This document shows, piece after piece, positions 6,893 through 15,385 of a DNA stretch of 40,326 nucleotides. The notes beneath the pieces were generated by a model, which saw nothing but the letters and a program-made list of their open reading frames with translations, was not told the DNA's origin and did not search any database. Made by a program: the position numbers and the translations under genes. Origin of the DNA: an uncultured Bacteroidia bacterium (GTDB lineage: Bacteria; Bacteroidota; Bacteroidia; Bacteroidales; UBA932); assembly GCA_902781705.1 (NCBI GenBank), contig CACZKE010000025.1, positions 1-40,326 on the forward strand. The letters are read 5' to 3'. How positions within the stretch are numbered: position 1 is the stretch's first letter; the number at the start of each line of letters is the position of its first letter.

Positions 6893-8989
6893 ATGGACGG
6901 ACCTGCCTTCATACAAGTCATCCTTCCGCTCCGGCTGGAATGGGACCCCTGCTACCGCCTCCCCGAAGGGATGCGGGCGGAGGTGGGCAGCCGCGTACGC
7001 GTCCAGTTCGCCCACAAGGAATATGTCGGAACGGTCAGCGCCCTGGACGTCACCCCGGAAACCGCCGTGGAAAGGATTCAACCGGTCCTTTCCGTCGAAG
7101 AAGGGCTCCCCAGCGTCCTGCCGGAGGAAATCCGTTTCTGGAAAGCAGTCGCCGACTACTACCTGTGCTCCGTCGGCGAAGTGTACAAGGCGGCCTATCC
7201 GGCCCTGAAGCGGGAGCAGGAGGCGGTCCAGGCGCGGGAACAGGAACGGCTGGAAAGCCGGATGGAAGTCCTCCGCGCCAAGATGGACAAGGCCCGGCGG
7301 GATGATACCCGGGAACGGTATGCCGATGCCCTGCGCGTACTGGAAGAGCGCCTGCAAGCGCAGGACGTCCTGTCGCTGGGCAAGGACGTGGAACTCACCC
7401 CGGCCCAGGAGGCCGCGGCAAAGGCCATCCGCGACGCCTTCTCCCGCGGGAAGACCGCCCTGCTGGAAGGGGTCACCGGCTCCGGCAAGACGGAAATCTA
7501 CCTGAAACTGGCCCGGGAAACGCTTCTCGGCGGAAAAAGCGTCCTGTATCTCGTTCCCGAAATCGCCCTTTCCCGACAATTGGAACAGCGGATCGCCGCC
7601 GTCTTCCCGGACGTGCAGGTTTTCCATTCCGGCGTATCCGCCACTCGCAGGCGGACCGTCGCCACCCGGGTCCGGTCGGGCGGTCCCTACCTGGTTCTCG
7701 GGACCCGGTCGGCCCTGTTCCTCCCCCACCACGGGCTTGGGCTCATCATCGTGGACGAAGAGCACGACACTTCCTATAAGCAGGAATCCCCCGCACCCCG
7801 GTACAACGGCCGCGACACGGCCATCATGCTGAGCGTCATCCAGGGGGCGCATGTCCTGCTGGGCAGCGCAACGCCGTCGCTGGAATCCCTGTACAACACC
7901 GGCATCGGCCGATACGAGAAGGTGGACCTCTCGGAACGGTTCCACCACGGGGAGGAAGCGGCCGTCCAGGTCATCGACACGGTCGCCGAGCGCCGGAAAC
8001 GCGGCATGGAGGGCGACCTGTCCCGAAAACTCCTCCACGAGATCCGGAGCACCCTCGACGCCGGGGAGCAGGTCCTCGTCCTTCGGGCCCGGCGCTCCTA
8101 CGCTCCCACCCTCCAATGCACCGAATGCGGGCAGATCCCCAAATGCCCGCACTGCCATATTCCCTTGAGTTGGCACCGGAATCCAGACCGCCTCATCTGT
8201 CATTACTGCGGTCATACAGAGCCATATACAGGAACCTGCCCCTCCTGCGGAGGGGCCCTTCAGCCCATCGGCGCCGGCACGCAGCGAATCGAAGAGGAAC
8301 TCCGGTCCTTCTTCCCGGAGCGGACCATCGCGCGGCTGGACAGCGACACGCCCGACGGCGAGGAAGCCGGCATCATCCGCCGCTTCGCCGCCGGGGAGAT
8401 CGACATCCTCGTCGGGACCCAGATCATCACGAAGGGCTTCGATTTCGACCGGCTGAGCCTCGTCGCCGTCATCCAGGCCGACAGTCTGATGGGCCAGCAG
8501 GACTTCCGGGCCGACGAGCGCGCCTTCCAACTCCTGCAGCAGTTCCGGGGACGGAGCGGCCGACGGGGCAAGGGCGGGAAATTCATCATCCAGACCCGCG
8601 AGCCGGGACACCCGGTCTATGCCCGCCTGCAAGGGGGCGAGGCGGACCTCCTCTCCGAACGGAGACTTTTCGGCTATCCCCCTTACACCCGGCTGGTCCA
8701 TGTCATCCTCCGGGATCCGAACGAGAAACGGCTCGATTTCCTGTCCAGGGAACTTCGGAACGCCATCCTGGCCGCCTTCCTGGATGCGGATACGCCTCCT
8801 TCCGTCGTGGGCCCGTACGCCCCGGTCGTGGACCGCGTGGGCGACGAATCCGTCCGGCAGGTGCGCGTCACCTTCCCCCGGAACAAATCCCTGCCGGAAC
8901 TTAAGAAACGCTTGGCCAAGGCCTTGGGCGATTTCGGGAAAGAACGGAAATACACCGCGCACATCAGTATCGACGTGGATCCCGCCTGA
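6893..8989 (+). CDS. priA: Primosomal protein N', replication-restart helicase PriA
   Basis: This 698-residue superfamily 2 helicase reloads the replisome at stalled forks. Visible parts are an N-terminal fork-binding domain (about 1-100), Walker A GVTGSGKT (193-200), the DEEH Walker B box (288-291), and the GSATPS motif. The inserted zinc domain has eight cysteines at about 409, 412, 418, 421, 436, 439, 449 and 452. Helicase motifs V and VI (GTQIITKGFDF, QQFRGRSGR) follow. Length is slightly short for the family (usually 730-820) but all motifs are present. A TACTTTCG sequence just upstream may be its promoter, divergent from the HD hydrolase. parA begins 76 nt downstream with its own promoter. 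Confidence 0.96.
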   Translation: MDGPAFIQVILPLRLEWDPCYRLPEGMRAEVGSRVRVQFAHKEYVGTVSALDVTPETAVERIQPVLSVEEGLPSVLPEEIRFWKAVADYYLCSVGEVYKAAYPALKREQEAVQAREQERLESRMEVLRAKMDKARRDDTRERYADALRVLEERLQAQDVLSLGKDVELTPAQEAAAKAIRDAFSRGKTALLEGVTGSGKTEIYLKLARETLLGGKSVLYLVPEIALSRQLEQRIAAVFPDVQVFHSGVSATRRRTVATRVRSGGPYLVLGTRSALFLPHHGLGLIIVDEEHDTSYKQESPAPRYNGRDTAIMLSVIQGAHVLLGSATPSLESLYNTGIGRYEKVDLSERFHHGEEAAVQVIDTVAERRKRGMEGDLSRKLLHEIRSTLDAGEQVLVLRARRSYAPTLQCTECGQIPKCPHCHIPLSWHRNPDRLICHYCGHTEPYTGTCPSCGGALQPIGAGTQRIEEELRSFFPERTIARLDSDTPDGEEAGIIRRFAAGEIDILVGTQIITKGFDFDRLSLVAVIQADSLMGQQDFRADERAFQLLQQFRGRSGRRGKGGKFIIQTREPGHPVYARLQGGEADLLSERRLFGYPPYTRLVHVILRDPNEKRLDFLSRELRNAILAAFLDADTPPSVVGPYAPVVDRVGDESVRQVRVTFPRNKSLPELKKRLAKALGDFGKERKYTAHISIDVDPA

Positions 8990-8992
8990 AGC

Positions 8993-9009
8993 GTGGAACT
9001 TTGTGGAAC
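8993..9009 (+). promoter_or_regulatory. Two GTGGAAC direct repeats upstream of parA (possible ParB half-sites)
   Basis: GTGGAAC occurs at 8993-8999 and 9003-9009, exactly 10 bp apart, between the priA stop and the parA promoter. The right half of the parS palindrome (GTGAAAC or GTGGAAC in some species) is very similar. There is no inverted left half, so this is not a canonical parS. Confidence 0.3.
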
Positions 9010-9015
9010 ATTTCC

Positions 9016-9046
9016 TTGGCCGGGCGGAGATTAATTCTTATATTTG
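9016..9046 (+). promoter_or_regulatory. Promoter of the parA operon
   Basis: TTG at 9016-9018 and TATATTTG at 9039-9046 are separated by 20 nt, matching the Bacteroidetes -33/-7 pattern. The predicted transcript starts about 15 nt before the parA ATG at 9066. Confidence 0.7.
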
Positions 9047-9065
9047 TAGTCTTATTGCATCGGAA

Positions 9066-9839
9066 ATGGGAAAGATCATCGCCATAGCGAACCAGAAAGG
9101 CGGCGTGGGCAAGACCACGACGGCCATCAATCTCGCGGCCTCCCTGGCCGTCCTCGAGAAGAAGGTGCTCATCATCGACGCGGACCCGCAGGCCAATACG
9201 ACCTCGGGCCTGAACTTCTCCCCGGAGGACGACCGGAAACGGACCATCTATGAGGTCATCCGGGGGGACATCCCCGCCGAGGACGCCCTCATCCAGACGG
9301 AGTTGGAGAACCTGCACATGATCCCCTCCCATATCAACCTCGTGGGCGCGGAAATCGAGATGATCAAGTGGCCGGACCGGGAATCCTACCTCAAAAAGGC
9401 CCTCCAGCCCATCCGCAACCGCTACGACTACATCATCATCGACTGCTCCCCTTCCCTGGGCTTCATCACCGTCAACTGCCTCACGGCGGCGGACTCCGTC
9501 ATGATCCCGGTCCAGCCCGAATTCTTCGCGCTGGAGGGACTGGCGAAACTCATCCAGACCATCCGCCTGGTGCAGAACAACATCAACCCGGACCTGACGA
9601 TCGAAGGTTTCGTGGTCACCATGTTCGACGGGCGCACGAAGGTCCACAGCCAGGTGGTGATGGAACTCAGGGAGCATTTCAAGGACCTGGTTTTCAATAC
9701 GATCATCCAGCGTTCCATCCGCCTGAGCGAAGCTCCTTCCCACGGCAAGCCGATCGTCCTGTACGACGTAACCAACAACGGCACCTCCAACTATCTGCAC
9801 CTGGCGGAGGAAGTGCTGCAAAAGAACGAAAACAACTGA
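9066..9839 (+). CDS. parA: Chromosome-partitioning ATPase ParA (Soj)
   Basis: The 257-residue product is a ParA/MinD-type ATPase with the deviant Walker A KGGVGKTT (residues 11-18), a switch I region at DADPQANTTSG, and Walker B IIIDCSPSLGFIT. It binds DNA non-specifically as an ATP dimer and moves ParB-bound origins. An upstream in-frame extension exists but would run through priA and the promoter. The ATG at 9066 gives the standard N-terminus MGKIIAIANQKGG. The stop overlaps the parB start (TGATG), so the two are translationally coupled. It is the first gene of parA-parB-DUF5683-MltD. Confidence 0.96.
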   Translation: MGKIIAIANQKGGVGKTTTAINLAASLAVLEKKVLIIDADPQANTTSGLNFSPEDDRKRTIYEVIRGDIPAEDALIQTELENLHMIPSHINLVGAEIEMIKWPDRESYLKKALQPIRNRYDYIIIDCSPSLGFITVNCLTAADSVMIPVQPEFFALEGLAKLIQTIRLVQNNINPDLTIEGFVVTMFDGRTKVHSQVVMELREHFKDLVFNTIIQRSIRLSEAPSHGKPIVLYDVTNNGTSNYLHLAEEVLQKNENN

Positions 9840-10762
9840 TGGCAAAAGTTCAGCACGGCCTCGGAAAAGGCCTCGGCGCCCTGCTCGGAGACGACGCGCC
9901 CGACCTCAGGGATCTCCGCAAACCCGTCGGATACATCAACAAGGAAGTGGTCTCGGACAAGGAAGTCCAGGACACCTCCGACGTTCTCCGCATCCCCGTG
10001 GACCTGATGGAGCCCAATCCGTTCCAGCCCCGGATGAACTTCGACGCCGAAGCCCTGCAGGAACTCGCCGAGTCCATCCGCACCTTCGGCCTCATCCAGC
10101 CGGTCACCGTGCGCAAACGCGGCGGCAAGTACCAGATTATCAGCGGTGAACGCCGTTACCGCGCCTGCATCATCGCCGGCATGGACATGATCCCCGCCTA
10201 CATCCGGGACGCCAATGACCAGGGTATGCTGGAAATGGCCATCGTGGAGAACATCCAACGCGAAAACCTGGATCCCATCGAGGTGGCGATGAGTTACCGC
10301 CGCCTGATGGAGGAATGCCGCCTCACCCAGGAACAGATGGCCGACCGCGTGGGCAAGAAACGCGCCTCGGTCGCGAACCAGCTCCGTCTCCTGAAACTTC
10401 CCGCCAAGGTCCAGCACGACCTGAAGGTGGGACTCGTGAGCGTTGGCCATGCCAAGGTCCTGCTGGGCGTGGAGGACCCGAAGGTCCAGGAAATGCTCTG
10501 CGACCTGATCGTCCGCAAGGGGCTTTCCGTCCGCGAACTGGAAGAGAAGATCAAGTCCCTGGACAAGCCCGCCCCCCAGGAGAAGGAGCCCCAGGAACTT
10601 CCCGAGATGTATTATCGCCTGCTGGAGAACGTGGGCCGCATCTTCGGTGACAACATCTCCCTCCGCCGGCAGAGTTCCGGCAAGGGCACCATCACCATCA
10701 AGTTCGATTCGGACGAGCAGATGCAGCGATTCCTCGAGGCACTCGAACCTAACCGCGGCTGA
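9839..10762 (+). CDS. parB: Chromosome-partitioning protein ParB
   Basis: This 307-residue ParB has the N-terminal ParA-activating peptide (GLGKGLGALLG), and the CTP-binding ParB/Srx domain with NPFQPR, the GERRYRA box and ENIQRENL. A central helix-turn-helix (LTQEQMADRVGKKRASVANQLRLL) reads parS. The C-terminal dimerisation domain follows a linker rich in Pro and Glu. It loads at parS and slides as a CTP-gated clamp. The start overlaps the parA stop by one base. No full parS palindrome was found in this window; two parS-like half-sites lie just before parA. Confidence 0.96.
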   Translation: MAKVQHGLGKGLGALLGDDAPDLRDLRKPVGYINKEVVSDKEVQDTSDVLRIPVDLMEPNPFQPRMNFDAEALQELAESIRTFGLIQPVTVRKRGGKYQIISGERRYRACIIAGMDMIPAYIRDANDQGMLEMAIVENIQRENLDPIEVAMSYRRLMEECRLTQEQMADRVGKKRASVANQLRLLKLPAKVQHDLKVGLVSVGHAKVLLGVEDPKVQEMLCDLIVRKGLSVRELEEKIKSLDKPAPQEKEPQELPEMYYRLLENVGRIFGDNISLRRQSSGKGTITIKFDSDEQMQRFLEALEPNRG

Positions 10763-10768
10763 CCCGTC

Positions 10769-11668
10769 ATGACCAGGTTGCGCCTACTTCCACTCCTTCT
10801 CGTCCTGTTTTTGCCGGTCGTGCTTCACGGTCAGGCAAGGGACGACCAGTTCAAGAAAGACGCCTTCTCGCAGAACTACAACGACACCACCCAGAAGGAA
10901 AAGACGGACAGTTCCCAACTGTTCAGTTTCCGCCAATACTTCGGTTCCCTCGCCCACAAGCGCCCCGGACAGGTCCAGAACCTGTTCATGGGGTCGACCA
11001 TATTCGTCGGCGGCGAACAGATCTACAACCGCCAGTACTGGAAACTGCCCATCGTCTACGGCGGCATCGGTGCCGGTGTGGGCCTGGGCATCCACTTCAA
11101 CAACCAATACAAGAATACCGGAGAGAGCAAGTACAAGACCATCAGCACCTTGTCTTTCGTCGGAGCCGGTCTGGTGTGGTGGGGGTCCCTCCTGGACGGA
11201 ACGGTGAATTTCCAGACGGACCGTTCCCCCGACCCCGGCAAGGCCACCGTCTATTCCATCCTGTTCCCGGGCCTGGGACAGATCTACAACGGTGAATACT
11301 GGAAGATCCCCATCTACTGGGGCGCCATCGCCGGCGGCGTGTACTTCTATTCGAACAACAAGCGCAACTACGAGCGCTACAAGTGGATTTACGACCAGGC
11401 CAACAGTACGGATCCGGACGTGGAAAAACCGCCTGTCTCCGCCGAGAACGCCCTTTACTACCGCGACATCTACAGGCGTTACCGGGACTACTCCATCCTG
11501 GCCACCGCCCTGTTCTATGTCATCCAGGTCGTGGATGCCAATGTCTTCGCCTACATGCAGGACTTCGAAATCGACGACGACATCACCCTCCGGGTGGAAC
11601 CCACGGTCATCACGCCGGATTATGCCCAGGCCCCCGGGATGGGGCTCGGCCTCACCCTCAGATTCTGA
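10769..11668 (+). CDS. DUF5683 family exported protein
   Basis: The 299-residue product starts with a signal peptide (basic start, long Leu-rich core, cleavage near HGQA). It matches the DUF5683 proteins that follow parB in Bacteroidetes. The body has two similar segments, each with a GLGQIYNxxYWKxPI-like phrase (FVGGEQIYNRQYWKLPI near residues 75-95 and LGQIYNGEYWKIPIYWG near 170-190) followed by glycine-rich hydrophobic stretches, suggesting an internal duplication with membrane-associated hairpins. The function is unknown. Conserved linkage to parAB and a cell-wall lytic enzyme hints at envelope or division work. It is 6 nt after parB and 6 nt before the next gene. Confidence 0.85.
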   Translation: MTRLRLLPLLLVLFLPVVLHGQARDDQFKKDAFSQNYNDTTQKEKTDSSQLFSFRQYFGSLAHKRPGQVQNLFMGSTIFVGGEQIYNRQYWKLPIVYGGIGAGVGLGIHFNNQYKNTGESKYKTISTLSFVGAGLVWWGSLLDGTVNFQTDRSPDPGKATVYSILFPGLGQIYNGEYWKIPIYWGAIAGGVYFYSNNKRNYERYKWIYDQANSTDPDVEKPPVSAENALYYRDIYRRYRDYSILATALFYVIQVVDANVFAYMQDFEIDDDITLRVEPTVITPDYAQAPGMGLGLTLRF

Positions 11669-11674
11669 CAAAGC

Positions 11675-13108
11675 ATGAAAAAGACTTATACCCTCCTCAC
11701 AGTACTCCTGCTCGCGGCGGCCTTCCCCACGGCTGCCGAGGCACAGATTTTCGACCATAAGTCCCGCAAGGAACTCGAACGGGAAAACGACCAGTTGCGG
11801 CAGCGGCTGGAGGCGCTCCGCCAGGAGGTGGAAATCCTCCGGGAACGGGACAGCATCCAGACGGCGGTGAACGCAGTCGTAGAGAACGAAGCGGCCGGCA
11901 TGGAAGAGGTCGACTATTTCGACACGCCGTCCTATTCCGACAATACGACGGACAGTCTTCTGAGCGTGTGGTACCTCCACCGCCAGGCACGGGAGAACAA
12001 CCAGGGAAGCGGCTACGACATGGACAGCGTCCGCTTCACCACCGAAGTCCCGGACAAGGTCCTCATCGAGCGGCTCCAGCGGATGAACTCCTTCATCCAA
12101 CTCCCGTACAACGAGACGGTCAAGAACTACATGGTCCTCTACTCCGAGAAGATGCCCACCAAGATGGGACAGATCCTCGGCCTGGCGCAGTACTACATGC
12201 CCATCTTCGAGGAGGCGTTCCGCAAGTACGAACTTCCGCTGGAACTCAAGTACATGGCCATCATCGAGTCCGCGCTGAATCCGGTCGCGGTCTCCCGCGT
12301 AGGCGCGACGGGGATGTGGCAGTTCATGCATGCCACGGCCCGGAATTACGGGCTCCGGATCGACTCCTACATCGACGAGCGCATGGATCCGGTCGCGTCC
12401 GTGGACGCGGCGGCCCGTTACCTCCGGGACGCCTACCGCATCTTCGGGGACTGGAGTCTCGCCATCTCCTCCTACAACTGCGGCTCCGGCAACGTGAACA
12501 AGGCCATCAAGCGCAGCGGACGCCGCGACTTCTGGTCCATCTACCCGTATCTCCCCCGTGAGACGCGCGGTTACGTCCCGGCGATGGTGGGCGCCATGTA
12601 TGCCGTGAACTATGCCAAGGAATACGGCCTGGAGCCCACGCCTGTCCAGATTCCGGAGCATGTGGACACCTTCCTGGTGAACCGGAACCTCCACTTCCGC
12701 CAGATCAGCGAGATACTGGGAATTCCCATCGACGACCTCCGCGACCTGAACCCGCAGTACTACAAGGACATCGTCCCCGGTGCCCAGGGCGAGCAGGTGC
12801 TCCGTCTCCCCTACAATTACAGCAACGCTTTCCTGGACAAGCAGGATACAATCTACAAGCACAAGGCGTCCGAAATCTTCCTCGCCGGTTCCGTCGACGA
12901 AGGCCGGGGAGGCCGTCCGACAGCCAAACCTGCGAAGCCCGCCTCCGGCGGCACCGGCCAATGGGTCTATTACAAGGTTCGCCGCGGCGATACCCTGGGC
13001 AGGATCGCTTCCCGGAACCATACGACCGTCAGGAACATCAAGAACTGGAACGGCCTCAGGAGCGACAGGATCCGCGAAGGCCAGCGCCTGAAGGTGGGAC
13101 GCCGCTAG
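11675..13108 (+). CDS. Membrane-bound lytic murein transglycosylase D-like, with LysM
   Basis: The 477-residue enzyme cleaves peptidoglycan to 1,6-anhydromuramyl products. It has a signal peptide (about 1-24), a charged coiled coil (about 28-60), a linker, and an SLT/GEWL domain. That domain contains the catalytic Glu198 in AIIESALNP, then GATGMWQFM and AISSYNCGSGNV, all MltD signatures. A LysM peptidoglycan-binding repeat closes the protein (KVRRGDTLGRIASRNHTTVRNIKNWNGL, about 433-477). In Bacteroidetes this gene normally follows DUF5683 and is often followed by relA/spoT. Here the next gene is convergent and the stops overlap in one CTAG palindrome. Confidence 0.93.
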   Translation: MKKTYTLLTVLLLAAAFPTAAEAQIFDHKSRKELERENDQLRQRLEALRQEVEILRERDSIQTAVNAVVENEAAGMEEVDYFDTPSYSDNTTDSLLSVWYLHRQARENNQGSGYDMDSVRFTTEVPDKVLIERLQRMNSFIQLPYNETVKNYMVLYSEKMPTKMGQILGLAQYYMPIFEEAFRKYELPLELKYMAIIESALNPVAVSRVGATGMWQFMHATARNYGLRIDSYIDERMDPVASVDAAARYLRDAYRIFGDWSLAISSYNCGSGNVNKAIKRSGRRDFWSIYPYLPRETRGYVPAMVGAMYAVNYAKEYGLEPTPVQIPEHVDTFLVNRNLHFRQISEILGIPIDDLRDLNPQYYKDIVPGAQGEQVLRLPYNYSNAFLDKQDTIYKHKASEIFLAGSVDEGRGGRPTAKPAKPASGGTGQWVYYKVRRGDTLGRIASRNHTTVRNIKNWNGLRSDRIREGQRLKVGRR

Positions 13109-14703
13109 CGGTCCGCCACCAACTGAAACTTGAGCCCGGCCTGTCCGGGCTTTTCCTTTTTCCACAGGTACGACCCGCGGAGGTACAGTTTCACCCGCGT
13201 CTTCCCCAGGCGGAACTTCCATCCGCCATACGCCATGACCGAGAATCCGGTCCCATAATAGGCCGGGGCCGTGAAATTGCCCGGCGCATCCCGTTCGTAG
13301 GCATAGATCCGCGCCTGCCAGGAAGGGATGGAGAAAAGGGTCAGGCGGAGCCATCCGAAGCCGCCCGGCGGCTTCCAGCCCCCTTCCAGGTAGGTCAGTG
13401 CCCCGAATCCGCCGGAATACAAGCCGTTCATCCGGCCCTTCACGGTCCATACGTCCCGCGTCCAGGTCGCATCGGCCCTCAGGTCCGTCCGGCCATCCTC
13501 GTAACTTCGGTACCGCGATGTGAGACGGGATTCCAGGAGCCAATTCTCCGAGACGGTCCAGGAAACGGTCAAGATCGATTTCACCTGCATCCGGCGGGGA
13601 TCCTGACCCGGAATGGGAAGCAGCGCCAGGTCTTCCGTCCAGGATCCCGTCAGCGAACGGTCGTCCGAACGGTAGCCAAGACCCGCCGCCAGGGCATATT
13701 CCCCATATTTCCGGCCGGTAAAGGTACTGGGGAGCCCCCGCAGTTGCACGGCTCCCCGGAAGCGTTCCCCGGCCGGGAACCGTACGCCTCCCAGGGCGCC
13801 GGGCCCTTTCCCTTTCCAGACGGCCTCGCCGAACAGTTCCACCCCGCGGACCGCATATTTCCCGTCCAGGGAGACCCGGTCCCGTGATGCGGTCAGTCCG
13901 GCCTGGCCATGTCGTCCCAGCCAGCCGGCATGGGCGCCCAGGGCGCCGTCCAGGGATCCGAACAAGGCCACCTGCCATGGACCGGCAGAGAAGTCCCAGG
14001 CGGCTCCCCGCAGCGTCCCCGTCCCGCTGAAGGACCAGGACGGGGTAATCCCGTTCGCCCGTTTGGAAAAGGCCTCCGGCGTTTGAAGACCAGACAACTG
14101 GAAGGCGCTCCAAAAAGCCAGTCCCTGTCCGTATCGGGTATTGAAGTTCCCCACGAGGATTTTTCCGCGCCGGGTACGGTATATGGCATAGAAAGTACCA
14201 CCGTTACCCCGCCAGGCCCCGGCCGCCTCGAAACGGCCGGCCGATAGCCGATACTTTGCGCCGACATCCTTCAAAGTCGCCCGTACGACGGCCGATTGAG
14301 CTACGGTCACCGTATCCTTTACGGCTTCTCCGGGCTTCCTTGAAGAAGCGAGGGACAGGAAAGGGCCGAGTATAGCGACGGCCTCTTTCCCGAAACCGTC
14401 CACGAGCGCCAGTTCTTCCAGGGACAGGACGTCGCCCGAAAGGGACCGGTAGTCCGCCAGGGAAGCGATCTGATAAGGAGAAAGCAGGCCGCTTTCCAGC
14501 ATCCGCGTCCGGGAGGCCCGGTTCACTTCCAGCGGGCGGCTCCGGAAGGACTCCAGTTCCTCCAACAGCCGGTCGTCCAGTTCTTCGGGGCTGTCGGCTC
14601 CGGTCAGGTACAGGACCGCCCGGACCGTCTCGTCGGACTGGGCGACGGCAGGGACGGCGGCGAGGAAAAGGAGCGCCAGGAGGACATACGATTCCGCATT
14701 CAT
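13105..14703 (-). CDS. Secreted helix-hairpin-helix protein with beta-rich C-terminal region
   Basis: The 532-residue product has a signal peptide ending near AVAQ (about residue 21). A tandem helix-hairpin-helix, ComEA-like region follows at about 55-115 (LEVNRASRTRMLESGLLSPYQ and LSLEELALVDGFGKEAVA). From about 150 to the end it has alternating polar/hydrophobic strands rich in Tyr, Trp, Arg and Gly, as in an outer-membrane barrel or large beta sheet. Related Bacteroidetes proteins are annotated only by the HHH domain. A DNA-binding fold joined to a barrel would suit envelope DNA handling, but that is inference. The ATG at 14703 follows a near-consensus -7 box by 5 nt. Confidence 0.75.
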   Translation of the reverse strand: MNAESYVLLALLFLAAVPAVAQSDETVRAVLYLTGADSPEELDDRLLEELESFRSRPLEVNRASRTRMLESGLLSPYQIASLADYRSLSGDVLSLEELALVDGFGKEAVAILGPFLSLASSRKPGEAVKDTVTVAQSAVVRATLKDVGAKYRLSAGRFEAAGAWRGNGGTFYAIYRTRRGKILVGNFNTRYGQGLAFWSAFQLSGLQTPEAFSKRANGITPSWSFSGTGTLRGAAWDFSAGPWQVALFGSLDGALGAHAGWLGRHGQAGLTASRDRVSLDGKYAVRGVELFGEAVWKGKGPGALGGVRFPAGERFRGAVQLRGLPSTFTGRKYGEYALAAGLGYRSDDRSLTGSWTEDLALLPIPGQDPRRMQVKSILTVSWTVSENWLLESRLTSRYRSYEDGRTDLRADATWTRDVWTVKGRMNGLYSGGFGALTYLEGGWKPPGGFGWLRLTLFSIPSWQARIYAYERDAPGNFTAPAYYGTGFSVMAYGGWKFRLGKTRVKLYLRGSYLWKKEKPGQAGLKFQLVADR

Positions 14704-14708
14704 GGGCG

Positions 14709-14715
14709 CAAAATA
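14709..14715 (-). promoter_or_regulatory. Near-consensus -7 box for the HHH protein gene
   Basis: The minus strand reads TATTTTG, one base shorter than TAnnTTTG, ending 5 nt before the ATG at 14703. No -33 element is evident. Confidence 0.35.
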
Positions 14716-14800
14716 CGCCTTTCTGCCGGGAAACGGGACGGAGGAGATGTTGTTTCAGTTCGAAATAAATGTTTTCGGTTATTTTTTATGTTTTTCTTGC

Positions 14801-14808
14801 TATTTTTG
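14801..14808 (+). promoter_or_regulatory. -7 promoter box of hpt-adk
   Basis: TATTTTTG matches TAnnTTTG and lies in a strongly T-rich stretch. It decides the hpt start: an ATG at 14811 would sit at or upstream of the predicted transcript start, so the ATG at 14829 is used. Confidence 0.55.
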
Positions 14809-14828
14809 TAATGCAAAACACGCCTGAC

Positions 14829-15374
14829 ATGCAAAAAATAAAACTTCACGACAAGGTCTTCCGGTATTTCATTCCCAATGAACGGCTGGAAGAAGCCATC
14901 GACCGTGTAGCGGCCAAAATCAATGACGACTATCGCGATTCCGGCACCGTTCCCATCCTGCTGTGTGTCCTGAACGGGTCCATCCTCTTCACGGCCGAAC
15001 TGATGAAACGGCTGGAATTCGACGTGGACCTGATGTCCATCAAACTCTCCTCCTATGTAGGGACTTCCTCCACCGGCGATGTCCGGACGGAAATGGGTCT
15101 TACGGGCGACGTCACCGGCAAGGAAGTCATCATCGTCGAGGATATCGTGGACACCGGCCGCACCATCGAGAACCTGGTGAACATCCTGCAGGCCCGAAGG
15201 GCTTCCAAGGTCAAGGTCTGCACCATGCTCCTGAAGCCCGAGATGTACAAGAAGGACGTCAAACTGGACTACGTCGCGATGGAGATTCCGGACGATTTCA
15301 TCGTGGGATTCGGCCTGGATTACGACGGCCTCGGCCGGAACTACAAGGACATCTATATACTGGACAACGAATAA
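14829..15374 (+). CDS. hpt: Hypoxanthine phosphoribosyltransferase
   Basis: The 181-residue purine-salvage enzyme converts hypoxanthine or guanine plus PRPP to IMP or GMP. It has the PRPP-binding loop VEDIVDTGRT (about 103-112), the flexible-loop Ser-Tyr pair in KLSSYVGT (about 72-79), and a C-terminal base-binding segment (IPDDFIVGFGLDYDGLGRNY). An in-frame extension to 14769 would be hydrophobic and run through the promoter, so it is rejected. adk begins 11 nt downstream; the hpt-adk pair is common in Bacteroidetes and links purine salvage with nucleotide charging. Confidence 0.95.
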   Translation: MQKIKLHDKVFRYFIPNERLEEAIDRVAAKINDDYRDSGTVPILLCVLNGSILFTAELMKRLEFDVDLMSIKLSSYVGTSSTGDVRTEMGLTGDVTGKEVIIVEDIVDTGRTIENLVNILQARRASKVKVCTMLLKPEMYKKDVKLDYVAMEIPDDFIVGFGLDYDGLGRNYKDIYILDNE

Positions 15375-15385
15375 ACGGACCTGAC

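Noticed and set aside
6806-8962. About 700-codon open frame antisense to priA
   Set aside because: priA has all helicase and zinc motifs; the antisense product has no recognisable feature.
10784-14113. A very long open frame (about 1100 codons) on the minus strand
   Set aside because: It lies antisense to the DUF5683 and MltD-like genes and out of frame with the HHH gene. Its composition (Gly, Arg, Asp, Val, His) is typical of the shadow frame of GC-rich genes, and it shows no domain.
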